Below are positions 33,778-41,427 of a stretch of 64,000 nt of DNA, one piece after another. This DNA is from Nocardioides dongkuii (lineage in GTDB: Bacteria > Actinomycetota > Actinomycetes > Propionibacteriales > Nocardioidaceae). Positions within the stretch are counted from its first letter, which is position 1. The number at the start of each line of letters is the position of its first letter. Both the position numbers and the translations under genes were made by a program. The stretch spans positions 4,028,001-4,092,000 of the forward strand of contig NZ_CP059903.1 of assembly GCF_014127485.1 (NCBI RefSeq), read 5' to 3'. The notes beneath the pieces are model-generated. The model saw only the letters and a program-made list of their open reading frames with translations, was not told the DNA's origin and ran no database searches.

Positions 33778-35066
33778 GCGGTGTTTCCTCCCGGTGTCGC
33801 GAACACGGACAGCAGCCGCTCCGCCTTCCAGCGCGACTCGGCGTGCTCGGAGGCGGGGTCGGAGTGGACGGTGACGCCTCCGCCGGTACCCAGGTGCCAG
33901 CGGCCGTCACCGGTCGTCATCAGGCTACGGATCACCACCCCGAGGTCGGCCCGCCCGTCGGCCGAGATCCAGCCGAACGCCCCGGCGTACGCCCCCCGCG
34001 GGGTGTCCTCGACCTCCCGGACGATCTCCATCGTCCGCAGCTTCGGCGCGCCGGTCATCGAGCCCGCCGGGAACAGCGCCCGCACCGCGCCGACGGTGGT
34101 GACGTCGGGGCGCAGCCGCCCGCGGACCGTGGACACCAGCTGGTGGACGGTCTCGTAGGACTCGACCGCCATCAGCTCCGGCACCTCGACGCTGCCGACC
34201 TCGCAGACCATCGAGAGGTCGTTGCGGAGCAGGTCGACGATCATCAGGTTCTCGCTGCGGAACCGCGGCTCCGCCGCCAGCGCCCGCCGGTGCTCCTCGT
34301 CCTCCTCCGGCGTGCGGCCGCGCAGCGTGGTCCCCTTGATCGGCTTGGTCTCGATGCTGCGGTCCGCCCCGACCACGGCGTACCGCTCCGGGCTCGAGCT
34401 CAGCAGCCACGCCTCCGCCCCCGGCACGTCGTGCTGCAGGAACCCGGCGTACGGCGCGGGGTTGAGCGCGCGCAGCCGCAGGTACGCCGTCACCGGGTCG
34501 AGGTCGCTGGCCACCTCGGTGCGGTAGGTCAGGTTCACCTCGTAGCTGTTGCCCGCGTGCAGGTGCTCCTGGACGCGCGCGAAGGCGGCGGCGTAGGGGG
34601 CGGGGGGGTGGTCGGTTTCCCCGGTGATCCGGGGAAACCTGACGTTCTCAGGCAGAACTCCCCCTGAGAACGTCCGGTTCTCCCTGAGAACATCGTGCTC
34701 GAAGAGCCGGACGTGGCTCGGCCGCATCCAGACGGCGTCCGGCACGGTGTCGGAGGGGTACGCCGGGAGGTCGGCGCGGGCGGCGTACCCGAGGTAGCCG
34801 AACCACTGGTCGGTCCGGGACCCTGCGGCCAGCTCCGCCTCGAGCACGGCGAACGGGTCGTCGCCGACCACCTCGGCGCGGCCGCCGCGGTGCCGGACCA
34901 CCTCCCCGGTGGCCGCGGAGTAGCTGAGCGAGACGTCGTCGGGGTCGAGCCAGCCGAGCAGCGAGCGCCGTCCGGACCAGGCGCGGGCGCCGCCGCCGTC
35001 GAGCCAGAAGCAGCGCGGGTGGGCGGTGGCGACCTCCACGAACGCCGCGACGGGATCGCCGGTCAC
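33774..35066 (-). CDS. pabB: Aminodeoxychorismate synthase component I
   Basis: The 430-residue chorismate-binding enzyme carries KPIKGTTLRGR. The Lys of PIKGT is the PabB-specific nucleophile (TrpE has Ala there). GSMTGAPKLRTMEI and HLGTGGGVTVHSD complete the chorismate site. With PabA it makes 4-amino-4-deoxychorismate for folate or p-aminobenzoate-derived products. Residues about 126-151 are encoded by a cluster of palindromes (34614-34691), an in-frame extra linker between conserved blocks. Its start overlaps the pabA stop by four bases. Confidence 0.92.
   Translation of the reverse strand: MTGDPVAAFVEVATAHPRCFWLDGGGARAWSGRRSLLGWLDPDDVSLSYSAATGEVVRHRGGRAEVVGDDPFAVLEAELAAGSRTDQWFGYLGYAARADLPAYPSDTVPDAVWMRPSHVRLFEHDVLRENRTFSGGVLPENVRFPRITGETDHPPAPYAAAFARVQEHLHAGNSYEVNLTYRTEVASDLDPVTAYLRLRALNPAPYAGFLQHDVPGAEAWLLSSSPERYAVVGADRSIETKPIKGTTLRGRTPEEDEEHRRALAAEPRFRSENLMIVDLLRNDLSMVCEVGSVEVPELMAVESYETVHQLVSTVRGRLRPDVTTVGAVRALFPAGSMTGAPKLRTMEIVREVEDTPRGAYAGAFGWISADGRADLGVVIRSLMTTGDGRWHLGTGGGVTVHSDPASEHAESRWKAERLLSVFATPGGNTA
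34614..34691. repeat. Cluster of three palindromes inside pabB
   Basis: A 26-bp dyad has arms GGTTTCCCCGG/CCGGGGAAACC around TGAT (34614-34639). It is followed by GTTCTCAGG/CCTGAGAAC with a 10-bp loop (34644-34671), then GTTCTC-CCT-GAGAAC (34677-34691). All are in frame within pabB and can fold into adjacent hairpins. Confidence 0.8.
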
Positions 35067-35644
35067 GCCAGGCCCAGGAAGTTCGCGACCAGCCGGGCGC
35101 CGTGCTCGGAGAGCACCGACTCGGGGTGGAACTGGACGCCGACGAGCGGGAGGTCGCGGTGGGCGACCGCCATCGCCAGGCCGGAGCCCGCGTCGTGGGC
35201 GGTGGTGCGCAGGCAGTCGGGGACCTCGACGGCGGCCAACGAGTGGTAGCGGACCGCGGCGAACGACGGCGGCACCCCGGCGAACACGCCGGTGCCGTCG
35301 TGCTCGACGGTCGCCAGGACGCCGTGGCCCGGCGGCACCCGCTCGACCCGCCCGCCGTACGCCGCGACCAGGCCCTGCATGCCCAGGCAGACGCCGAGCA
35401 CCGGGCGGGTGCCGGCGAACAGCACGTCGCGGCCGACGCCGAAGTCCGCGGGCGTGCCGGGGTGGCCCGGACCGGGCGACAGCACCACGTGGGAGTGGGC
35501 CAGGACGTCGTCGGCGTCGACCTCGTCGTGCAGCACCACGCGCGGCAGCACCCCGGTGACCGAGGCGACCAGGTGGACCAGGTTCCAGGTGTAGGAGTCG
35601 TGGTGGTCGACCACCACGACGTCGGGCGCCCCGGGCCTGGCCAT
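35063..35644 (-). CDS. pabA: Aminodeoxychorismate synthase glutaminase component
   Basis: The 193-residue class I glutamine amidotransferase has VVVDHHDSYTWNLVHL at the N-terminus, LSPGPGHPG, the nucleophile Cys in GVCLGMQGL, and the His-x-Glu pair in VGVQFHPESVL. It supplies ammonia to PabB. The gene starts at ATG 35644, 5 bp after the stop of the PhzE-like gene, and overlaps the pabB start. The PhzE-like protein has its own amidotransferase domain, so this one serves PabB. Confidence 0.9.
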   Translation of the reverse strand: MARPGAPDVVVVDHHDSYTWNLVHLVASVTGVLPRVVLHDEVDADDVLAHSHVVLSPGPGHPGTPADFGVGRDVLFAGTRPVLGVCLGMQGLVAAYGGRVERVPPGHGVLATVEHDGTGVFAGVPPSFAAVRYHSLAAVEVPDCLRTTAHDAGSGLAMAVAHRDLPLVGVQFHPESVLSEHGARLVANFLGLA

Positions 35645-35649
35645 CCGCG

Positions 35650-37572
35650 TCAGGTGCCGGGACGCAGCAGCAGGTCGCCGACCAGCTCGTGCAGCAGGTC
35701 GTAGCCGTGCTGGGTCAGGATCGACTCCGCGTGGAACTGGATGCCGCGGAAGTGCGGGCCCCGCACCAGGTGGATGTCGCCGGTCTCCGGGTCGGTCTCG
35801 ACCGAGACGCCGTCGGGCAGCGCCGCGTCGCCCTGCCGGCCCACGAAGGTGTTGTAGAACCCGACCCGCTCGGTGCGCCCGCCGATCGGCACCGCCGACT
35901 GGGTGCCCTGGAAGACGATGTCCTTGTACGTGAGCGGCAGGTCCAGGTGGTGGCACAGCGCCTGGTGGCCCAGGCAGACCGCGAGGAACGGCTGCTCCGC
36001 CGCCATCAGCTCGGCGACCGCCGCACGCAGCTGCGCCATCTTCGGGTCCGAGCCGTCGCGCGGGTCGCCGGGTCCCGGGCCGACGATCACCAGGTCGTGG
36101 CCGTCGAGCGCGCCTGCGGCGTACTCCTCGTGCCGCACGACGGTGCTGGTCATGCCGAGCACGCCGAGGACGTGGCGCAGCATGTTCACGAAGTCGTCCT
36201 CGCCGTCGAGGATCACCACGCTCCGGCCGGCCAGCCGCGGGTCGGGCCGGGCGCCGCCCTGGTCGGTGAGCCAGAACGTCGAGAGCCGGCGGTTGCGGGC
36301 GTTGAGCGCGAGCAGCACGTCCTCGTCGTTGACCAGCTCGGCCACGTTGACGCTCGGCACCGGCGCCGGCGGGACCAGCCCGAACGCGCTGAGGATCCCG
36401 CCCGCCTTCGCGTGCGTCTCGGCGACCTCGTACGCCGGGTCGGAGTCGCGCACCAGGGTGGCCCCGGCGGTGACCGTGAGCCGGCCGTCGGGCGAGACGT
36501 CGGCGGTGCGGATCACGATCGGGCTGTCGACGACCGGCCCGCCCTCCTCGTCGCGGCCGAGGATCGCCAGCGCCGCCCCGTAGTAGCCGCGGCCGGAGGT
36601 CTCGTACTTCTTGATCAGCCGGCAGGCGTTCTCGACCGGCGAGCCGGTGACGGTGGCGGCGTACATCGTGTCGCGCAGCACCTCGCGGGGGTCGCGGTCG
36701 GTGCGGCCGGCCAGCAGGTACTCGGTGTGCACGAGGCGACTCATCGGCTTCAGGAACGGGCCGAGCACCTGGCCGCCCTGGTCGCAGATGTCGCACATCA
36801 TCTTCAGCTCCTCGTCGACGACCATGAAGAGCTCGTAGATCTCCTTCTCGTCGTGGAGGAAGTCGAGGAGCTGCCGCTTCAGCGGCACCTCGCCGTCGTC
36901 GGAGACGGGCAGCCGGAAGGTGCCGCTGATCGGGTTCATCCGGACGTCGCCGCCGTGGATGGAGACGTGCCGCTCGGGGCTGGCGCCGATCAGGTAGCGG
37001 TCGCCGGTGAAGAAGACGTAGGTCCAGTACGCGCCGCGCTCGCGCTCGAGCAGCCGCCGGAAGACGGTCAGCGCCTTGCCGGCGTCCCAGTCGGCGACGG
37101 TGGCGCGGTAGTGGCGGCCGACGACCAGGTTGGCGCCCTCGCCCTGCCCGATCTCGTCGCTGATGATCGACCCGACGAGCTTCGCGTAGGACTCGTCGTC
37201 GGTCTCGAACCCGCCGCGGTCGGCCATCTCGACGCCGGTGTCGTCGATCGCGTCCAGCACCTCGGCGACCGAGAACTCCAGCTCGGTCTCGACGTCGACC
37301 ACGACCAGCGGGGTGCCGTCGTCGTGCGCCTCGAACCCGCGCTCGGCGACCTGGCGGAACGGGATCGCCAGCAGCCGGTCGGCGATGTGTCCGTCGGCCG
37401 GCACGCCGTCCTCGAGGGGTACGTCGAGGATCGAGGCCACCTCGGTGCGCCGCCCGCCGACCAGCCCGACCGTGTCGCGGTCGCCCGCCCGGGTGGAGCG
37501 CCGGATGATCGCCCAGGCCTCGTGCCCCTGGAGTGCCTCGATGGCGGCCCGGGCGTCTGGCGTGGCGGTCAT
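35650..37572 (-). CDS. PhzE-like ADIC/anthranilate synthase fusion
   Basis: A 640-residue fusion of a chorismate-binding synthase (residues about 1-420) and a glutamine amidotransferase (about 435-640). The synthase has MNPISGTFRLP, VVDEELKMMCDICDQGG, and VTGSPVENACRLIKKYE. The amidotransferase has VGPGPGDPRDG, AVCLGHQAL and IQFHAESIL. Length, domain order and PISGT match PhzE, which makes 2-amino-2-deoxyisochorismate, rather than primary TrpE (PIAGT). A fused TrpE/TrpG anthranilate synthase remains possible. No other phenazine gene is present. It is the first gene of the operon, and TAGAGT lies 6 nt before its ATG. Confidence 0.88.
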   Translation of the reverse strand: MTATPDARAAIEALQGHEAWAIIRRSTRAGDRDTVGLVGGRRTEVASILDVPLEDGVPADGHIADRLLAIPFRQVAERGFEAHDDGTPLVVVDVETELEFSVAEVLDAIDDTGVEMADRGGFETDDESYAKLVGSIISDEIGQGEGANLVVGRHYRATVADWDAGKALTVFRRLLERERGAYWTYVFFTGDRYLIGASPERHVSIHGGDVRMNPISGTFRLPVSDDGEVPLKRQLLDFLHDEKEIYELFMVVDEELKMMCDICDQGGQVLGPFLKPMSRLVHTEYLLAGRTDRDPREVLRDTMYAATVTGSPVENACRLIKKYETSGRGYYGAALAILGRDEEGGPVVDSPIVIRTADVSPDGRLTVTAGATLVRDSDPAYEVAETHAKAGGILSAFGLVPPAPVPSVNVAELVNDEDVLLALNARNRRLSTFWLTDQGGARPDPRLAGRSVVILDGEDDFVNMLRHVLGVLGMTSTVVRHEEYAAGALDGHDLVIVGPGPGDPRDGSDPKMAQLRAAVAELMAAEQPFLAVCLGHQALCHHLDLPLTYKDIVFQGTQSAVPIGGRTERVGFYNTFVGRQGDAALPDGVSVETDPETGDIHLVRGPHFRGIQFHAESILTQHGYDLLHELVGDLLLRPGT

Positions 37573-37578
37573 GGCCGA

Positions 37579-37584
37579 ACTCTA
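37579..37584 (-). promoter_or_regulatory. Candidate -10 TAGAGT, leaderless promoter of the PhzE-like operon
   Basis: On the reverse strand TAGAGT, then TCGGCC, then ATG 37572 gives the same 6-nt spacing as other leaderless candidates here. Confidence 0.5.
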
Positions 37585-37614
37585 GTTGCGGCGGCGGGGG
37601 TCAGGAGACCGTGC

Positions 37615-39807
37615 TCAGGAGATCGTGGTGAGCAGCTGGGTCGCGCGGGTCAGCACGACGTACAGCGTCGATCGGCCGGTGGCCGACTCCTCCTCGATCT
37701 CCTGCGGCCTCACGACCACGATGCCGTCGAACTCCAGCCCCTTGGTGTCCAGGCCGGTGAGCACGACCACCCGGTCCTCGCCCGACGGCGTGACCGAGGA
37801 GTCGACGGCCGCGCGGGCGCCGGCGGCGTCGCCGGCGCGCTCGGGCCACGACGCCAGCCACGCGTTGACCTCCGAGCGGCGCGCCACCGGGACCACGACC
37901 CCGACCGTGCCGGCGACCGCGTCGGCGAGCTCGGCCACCGCCTCGCGCGTGGCGGCCTCGAGGTCGGCGACGCCCTCGACGACCTTCGGCGGCACGCCGG
38001 TGGAGCGGACGGCGGTCGGGAGGTCGGCGTCCAGGCCGACCCGCTCGGCGTACGCCGCGGCGTGCTCGTAGATCTCCGAGGAGTTGCGGTAGTTGGTCGA
38101 GAGGTGGAACTCGTGGAGCGCCTTGCCCTCCAGCGCCTCGGCGCGGGCGGCCGCGGACTCCTCGGGCACCGGCCACGACGACTGCGCGGGGTCGCCGACG
38201 ATCGTCCAGGACGCGGTGCGGCCGCGGCGGCCGACCATCCGCCACTGCATCGGCGTGAGGTCCTGGGCCTCGTCGACGAGCACGTGCGCGAAGCCGTCGT
38301 CCTCGATGCTGTGCGTGGGCGGCGCCCAGGCGCGGCCGGTCGGCGCGTACTCGCGGTCGGCGGCGGTGAACAGCTCCTGCAGGTCGACGCCGCCCTCGAT
38401 CGCGGTCAGCGGGTCGTCGCGCTCGTCGGCGGTGCGCGCCGGGACGTCGCCCAGCGCGTAGCGCAGCTCGTCGAGCAGCGGCACGTCCTCGATCGACAGG
38501 TCGCCGCCGGGGCTCCACGACTTCAGCAGCAGCCGCTGCTCCTCCGCGGAGACCACGCCCTCGCCCACCCGGGCGAGCAGCTCGGGGTCGCGCAGCCAGC
38601 CGAGCACGGTCCGCGCGTCGAGCGGCGGCCACCAGGACGCGGCGAAGTCGAGGAAGTCGTCGTTGCCGAGCATCTCCTCGTCGAACGCCTCGCGCCCGCG
38701 CTCGCGGCCGCGCTCACCGCGCACCTGGCGCCACATCTGGTCCAGCAGCGCCTGCGGGACCCGGGGCAGCTGCCGGTTCCGGAGGCCCTGGGACATCAGG
38801 TTGCGGCGCACCCGGCCCAGCGCGCCGCGGTCCAGCACGACCGTGTCGTCGCGGTAGAAGACGCGGAACTCCCGCGGCGAGCCGGGCGCCTGCTGCCGGG
38901 CGGTACGGCGGACCAGCTCGGCCATCCGCGCCGAGCCCTTGACGTCGGCGACCGCGGGCTCGTCGTGGCGGACGGCGCGGACGCCGTCGACGACCTCGCC
39001 GAGCGAGCGCAGCGCCACCGCGGTCTCGCCGAGGCTGGGCAGCACCCGCTCGATGTAGCGCATGAAGACGCCGGAGGGGCCGACGACCAGCACGCCGCCG
39101 GTCTCGTAGCGGCGCCGGTCGTTGTAGAGCAGGAACGCCGCGCGGTGCAGCGCGACGACCGTCTTGCCGGTGCCGGGGCCTCCGGAGATCGCCACGACGC
39201 CCTTGCCGGGGGCGCGGATCGCCCGGTCCTGCTCGGCCTGGATGGTCGCGACGATCGAGTGCATGGAGCGGTCGCGGGCCCGGGAGAGCTGCGCCATCAG
39301 CGCGCCCTCGCCGACGATCGGCAGGTCCAGCCCGGACTCCTCCAGCGCCTCCGCGTCGAGGAGCTCGTCCTCGACCCCGACGACCTGGGGGCCGGTGCAG
39401 CGCAGCACGCGGCGGCGGACGACCTGGTGCGGCTCGGCGGCCGTGGCCTGGTAGAACACCGCGGCGGCGGGCGCGCGCCAGTCGATGAGCAGCGAGTCGC
39501 GGTCGGCGTCGCGCAGGCCGATCCGGCCGACGTACCGCGGCTTCGGGTCGAGCTCGGGGCGCATGTCCAGGCGCCCGAAGACCAGCCCCTCGTGGGCGGC
39601 GTCGAGCTGCGCGATCCGCTTCGCGGCCTGGAAGACCATCGCGTCGCGCTCGACGAGGCCGCCCTCGTGGCCCAGCCGGCCGCGCTCGTGCCCCTCGCGG
39701 GCGAGCTGCTGGGCGGCCTTCGCGGAGTCGGCCAGCTGCAGGTAGACCCGGTCGACGAACTCCTGCTCGCGCGCGACCTCACGGGCCTCGGTCGTCTCCT
39801 CCGTCAA
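37615..39807 (-). CDS. helD: HelD-like RNA-polymerase-associated helicase (UvrD/Rep superfamily)
   Basis: The protein has 730 residues from TTG 39807, which follows AGGGGAAG; a GTG at 39870 would add 21 residues. An N-terminal coiled-coil arm (EVAREQEFVDRVYLQL onwards) precedes the helicase core. Walker A is GGPGTGKTVVALHRAAFLL, Walker B is VLVDEAQDLTPMQW, and motif III/IV is WTIVGDPAQSSWP. DTKGLEFDGIVVV and YVVLTRATQLL complete the core. It fits HelD class II, which recycles RNA polymerase and can protect it from rifamycins. It is not a DNA-repair helicase by architecture. Its operon partners are none. Confidence 0.88.
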   Translation of the reverse strand: MTEETTEAREVAREQEFVDRVYLQLADSAKAAQQLAREGHERGRLGHEGGLVERDAMVFQAAKRIAQLDAAHEGLVFGRLDMRPELDPKPRYVGRIGLRDADRDSLLIDWRAPAAAVFYQATAAEPHQVVRRRVLRCTGPQVVGVEDELLDAEALEESGLDLPIVGEGALMAQLSRARDRSMHSIVATIQAEQDRAIRAPGKGVVAISGGPGTGKTVVALHRAAFLLYNDRRRYETGGVLVVGPSGVFMRYIERVLPSLGETAVALRSLGEVVDGVRAVRHDEPAVADVKGSARMAELVRRTARQQAPGSPREFRVFYRDDTVVLDRGALGRVRRNLMSQGLRNRQLPRVPQALLDQMWRQVRGERGRERGREAFDEEMLGNDDFLDFAASWWPPLDARTVLGWLRDPELLARVGEGVVSAEEQRLLLKSWSPGGDLSIEDVPLLDELRYALGDVPARTADERDDPLTAIEGGVDLQELFTAADREYAPTGRAWAPPTHSIEDDGFAHVLVDEAQDLTPMQWRMVGRRGRTASWTIVGDPAQSSWPVPEESAAARAEALEGKALHEFHLSTNYRNSSEIYEHAAAYAERVGLDADLPTAVRSTGVPPKVVEGVADLEAATREAVAELADAVAGTVGVVVPVARRSEVNAWLASWPERAGDAAGARAAVDSSVTPSGEDRVVVLTGLDTKGLEFDGIVVVRPQEIEEESATGRSTLYVVLTRATQLLTTIS

Positions 39808-39952
39808 CGCTGCGCTTCCCCTCGGGACCGGTCTCGTGCACGCGCCCCGAACGGGGCACGGCAAGTGCACAACTCTATCCGCGCCCGATCCATGCCCGGG
39901 ACGGGTTTCCGGTTCCGGTCCGCGCGGGCGTCGACGGTGTCATCCTCGGTCG

Positions 39953-40570
39953 GTGATCCTCCGTCGTGCCCTCGCCGTCGCCCTGGCCGCCGCCGTCCTG
40001 CCCGCCGTTGCCGCGGCACCCGCCGAGGCCGCCCGGTGGACCCACCGCGACGCGGTGGGCGACGTGCAGACGCAGCGCTACGCCGACGGCGACCTGACCA
40101 CGTCGGCGGACCCGCGGAACGCCGCCACCGACCTGAGCCGCGTCACCGTCAAGCACACCCGCGCCGCCGTCGTCGTGACGATGCGGGTGCGCGACCTGTC
40201 CGCGCCGGTGCGCCGGGCGGGCGAGATCGCGCTGGAGACCGACGGAGAGCGGCGGTTCACCGTCTCCTTCGGTCTGGCCCGGCGGGGTGAGCGGGTGCGG
40301 GCCCGGGCCTTCGACGTCGAGGAGCGGCTCTCCGACCGGCAGGGGTGCCGGGCGGCCGGGTCCGTGGACCGCGCGGCCGGGCGGCTGCGCGTGCGGGTGC
40401 CGCGGACCTGTCTGGACCGTCCCGACTGGGTGCGGGCCGGCATCGGCCTCGCGAGCACGATCGAGGATCGCGACGCCCCCGAGGAGTTCACCTACTCGAT
40501 GGACGACGCCATCGGCACGAACGCCCTCACCCGTCCCGGGCGGCTGAGCCCGCGCATCGCGCGCGGCTGA
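39953..40570 (+). CDS. Secreted protein of unknown function (205 aa)
   Basis: The frame from GTG 39953 gives a signal peptide (ILRRALAVALAAAVLPAVA, cleavage near AEAA). A beta-rich domain rich in Arg and Asp follows, with two Cys (GCRAAG and TCLDRP) about 30 residues apart that could pair. CATCCT at 39941-39946, 6 nt before the start, may be the -10. It is divergent from helD and convergent with the enoyl-CoA hydratase. A similar exported family with a WTHRDAVGDV-like start occurs in other actinobacteria, but no role is known. Confidence 0.7.
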   Translation: MILRRALAVALAAAVLPAVAAAPAEAARWTHRDAVGDVQTQRYADGDLTTSADPRNAATDLSRVTVKHTRAAVVVTMRVRDLSAPVRRAGEIALETDGERRFTVSFGLARRGERVRARAFDVEERLSDRQGCRAAGSVDRAAGRLRVRVPRTCLDRPDWVRAGIGLASTIEDRDAPEEFTYSMDDAIGTNALTRPGRLSPRIARG

Positions 40571-40585
40571 CCCGGCGGGGGTCCG

Positions 40586-41362
40586 CTACCTCCCCCGCGA
40601 GAGGAAGGCGCCCATCGCCTCCTGGGCCTCCTCGGAGCCGAAGAGCCGCGCGGACAGCGCGGCGACCTCGGGTCCCCGGGCATCGAGGTGCTCGAGGAGG
40701 TCACGGTTGAGCAGCGCCTTGGTCTCCCGCAGGCCCTGGGCGGCGCCGGAGGCCAGCGACGCGCAGACCCGCGCGACCTCGGCGTCGAGGTCGGCCGCGG
40801 GCACCGCGGTGGTGACCAGTCCGTGCTCGACCGCCTGCCGGCCGGTGAACATGTCGCCGGACAGGCACGCCAGCGCGGCGGCCCGCGAGGTCATCCGCGG
40901 CAGCACGGTGAGCGAGATCGCCGCGGGCGCGAGGCCGAGCTTCACCTCGGTCAGCGCGAACGTCGCGTCCTCGGCGGCCACCACGACGTCCGCCGCGGCG
41001 ACGATCCCGATGCCGCCCGCGCGCACGGCGCCGAGCAGCCGGACGACGACCGGCTTGCCGAGCGCCAGCACCTGACGCTGCAGCGCGACGATGGTCAGGG
41101 CGCCCTCCTCCATGCTGCCGACGGCGGCCTCGGACAGGTCGGCGCCCGAGCTGAACACCCGGCCCGCGCCGCGCAGGACGACGACCTTCGCCGCCGGGTC
41201 GGCCTCCGCGCGCTCCAGCGCGGCGGACAGCTCGCTCACCAGCTGCCGGGACAGCGCGTTGCGGTTGCGGGGGGAGTCCAGCGTGATCGTCGCGACGTCG
41301 TCGGCGACGGCGTACCGGACGAGCTCGAGGGGGCTGCCGGTGCTGGCAGGGGCGTCGGTCAT
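40586..41362 (-). CDS. Enoyl-CoA hydratase/isomerase family protein
   Basis: A 258-residue crotonase-fold protein. It has ITLDSPRNRNALSRQL, the CoA-binding FSSGADLSEA (oxyanion Gly-Ala-Asp), and GIGIVAAADVVVAAEDATFALTEVKLGLAP (long motif at residues 108-137). The second catalytic Glu of classical hydratases (E164 in rat ECH) is replaced here, since the segment reads KLGLAPAAIS. The reaction may therefore differ from simple hydration. CAGGAT lies 6 nt before its ATG. No other fatty-acid genes adjoin. Confidence 0.85.
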   Translation of the reverse strand: MTDAPASTGSPLELVRYAVADDVATITLDSPRNRNALSRQLVSELSAALERAEADPAAKVVVLRGAGRVFSSGADLSEAAVGSMEEGALTIVALQRQVLALGKPVVVRLLGAVRAGGIGIVAAADVVVAAEDATFALTEVKLGLAPAAISLTVLPRMTSRAAALACLSGDMFTGRQAVEHGLVTTAVPAADLDAEVARVCASLASGAAQGLRETKALLNRDLLEHLDARGPEVAALSARLFGSEEAQEAMGAFLSRGR

Positions 41363-41392
41363 GGCCGCATCCTGCCGGATCGCCGCCCGGCA

Positions 41393-41421
41393 CCCATCTG
41401 CGGCCGGGCCCGCTCCGAACA
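41393..41421 (+). promoter_or_regulatory. SigK-type ECF promoter of the molybdopterin oxidoreductase gene
   Basis: CCATCT (41393-41398) and CGAACA (41416-41421) are 17 bp apart. Mycobacterial SigK promoters read CCATCC and CGAATA. The -10 ends 6 nt before ATG 41428, so the mRNA would be leaderless. The same pair recurs before the fasciclin gene at 43012-43040. Confidence 0.65.
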
Positions 41422-41427
41422 CCCCCC

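Noticed and set aside
35689..40290. A 1500-codon open frame opposite the PhzE-like and HelD genes
   Set aside because: It is the complement of real coding sequence, rich in Val/Arg/Gly/Asp with no domain, and the opposite strand has clear enzyme motifs throughout.
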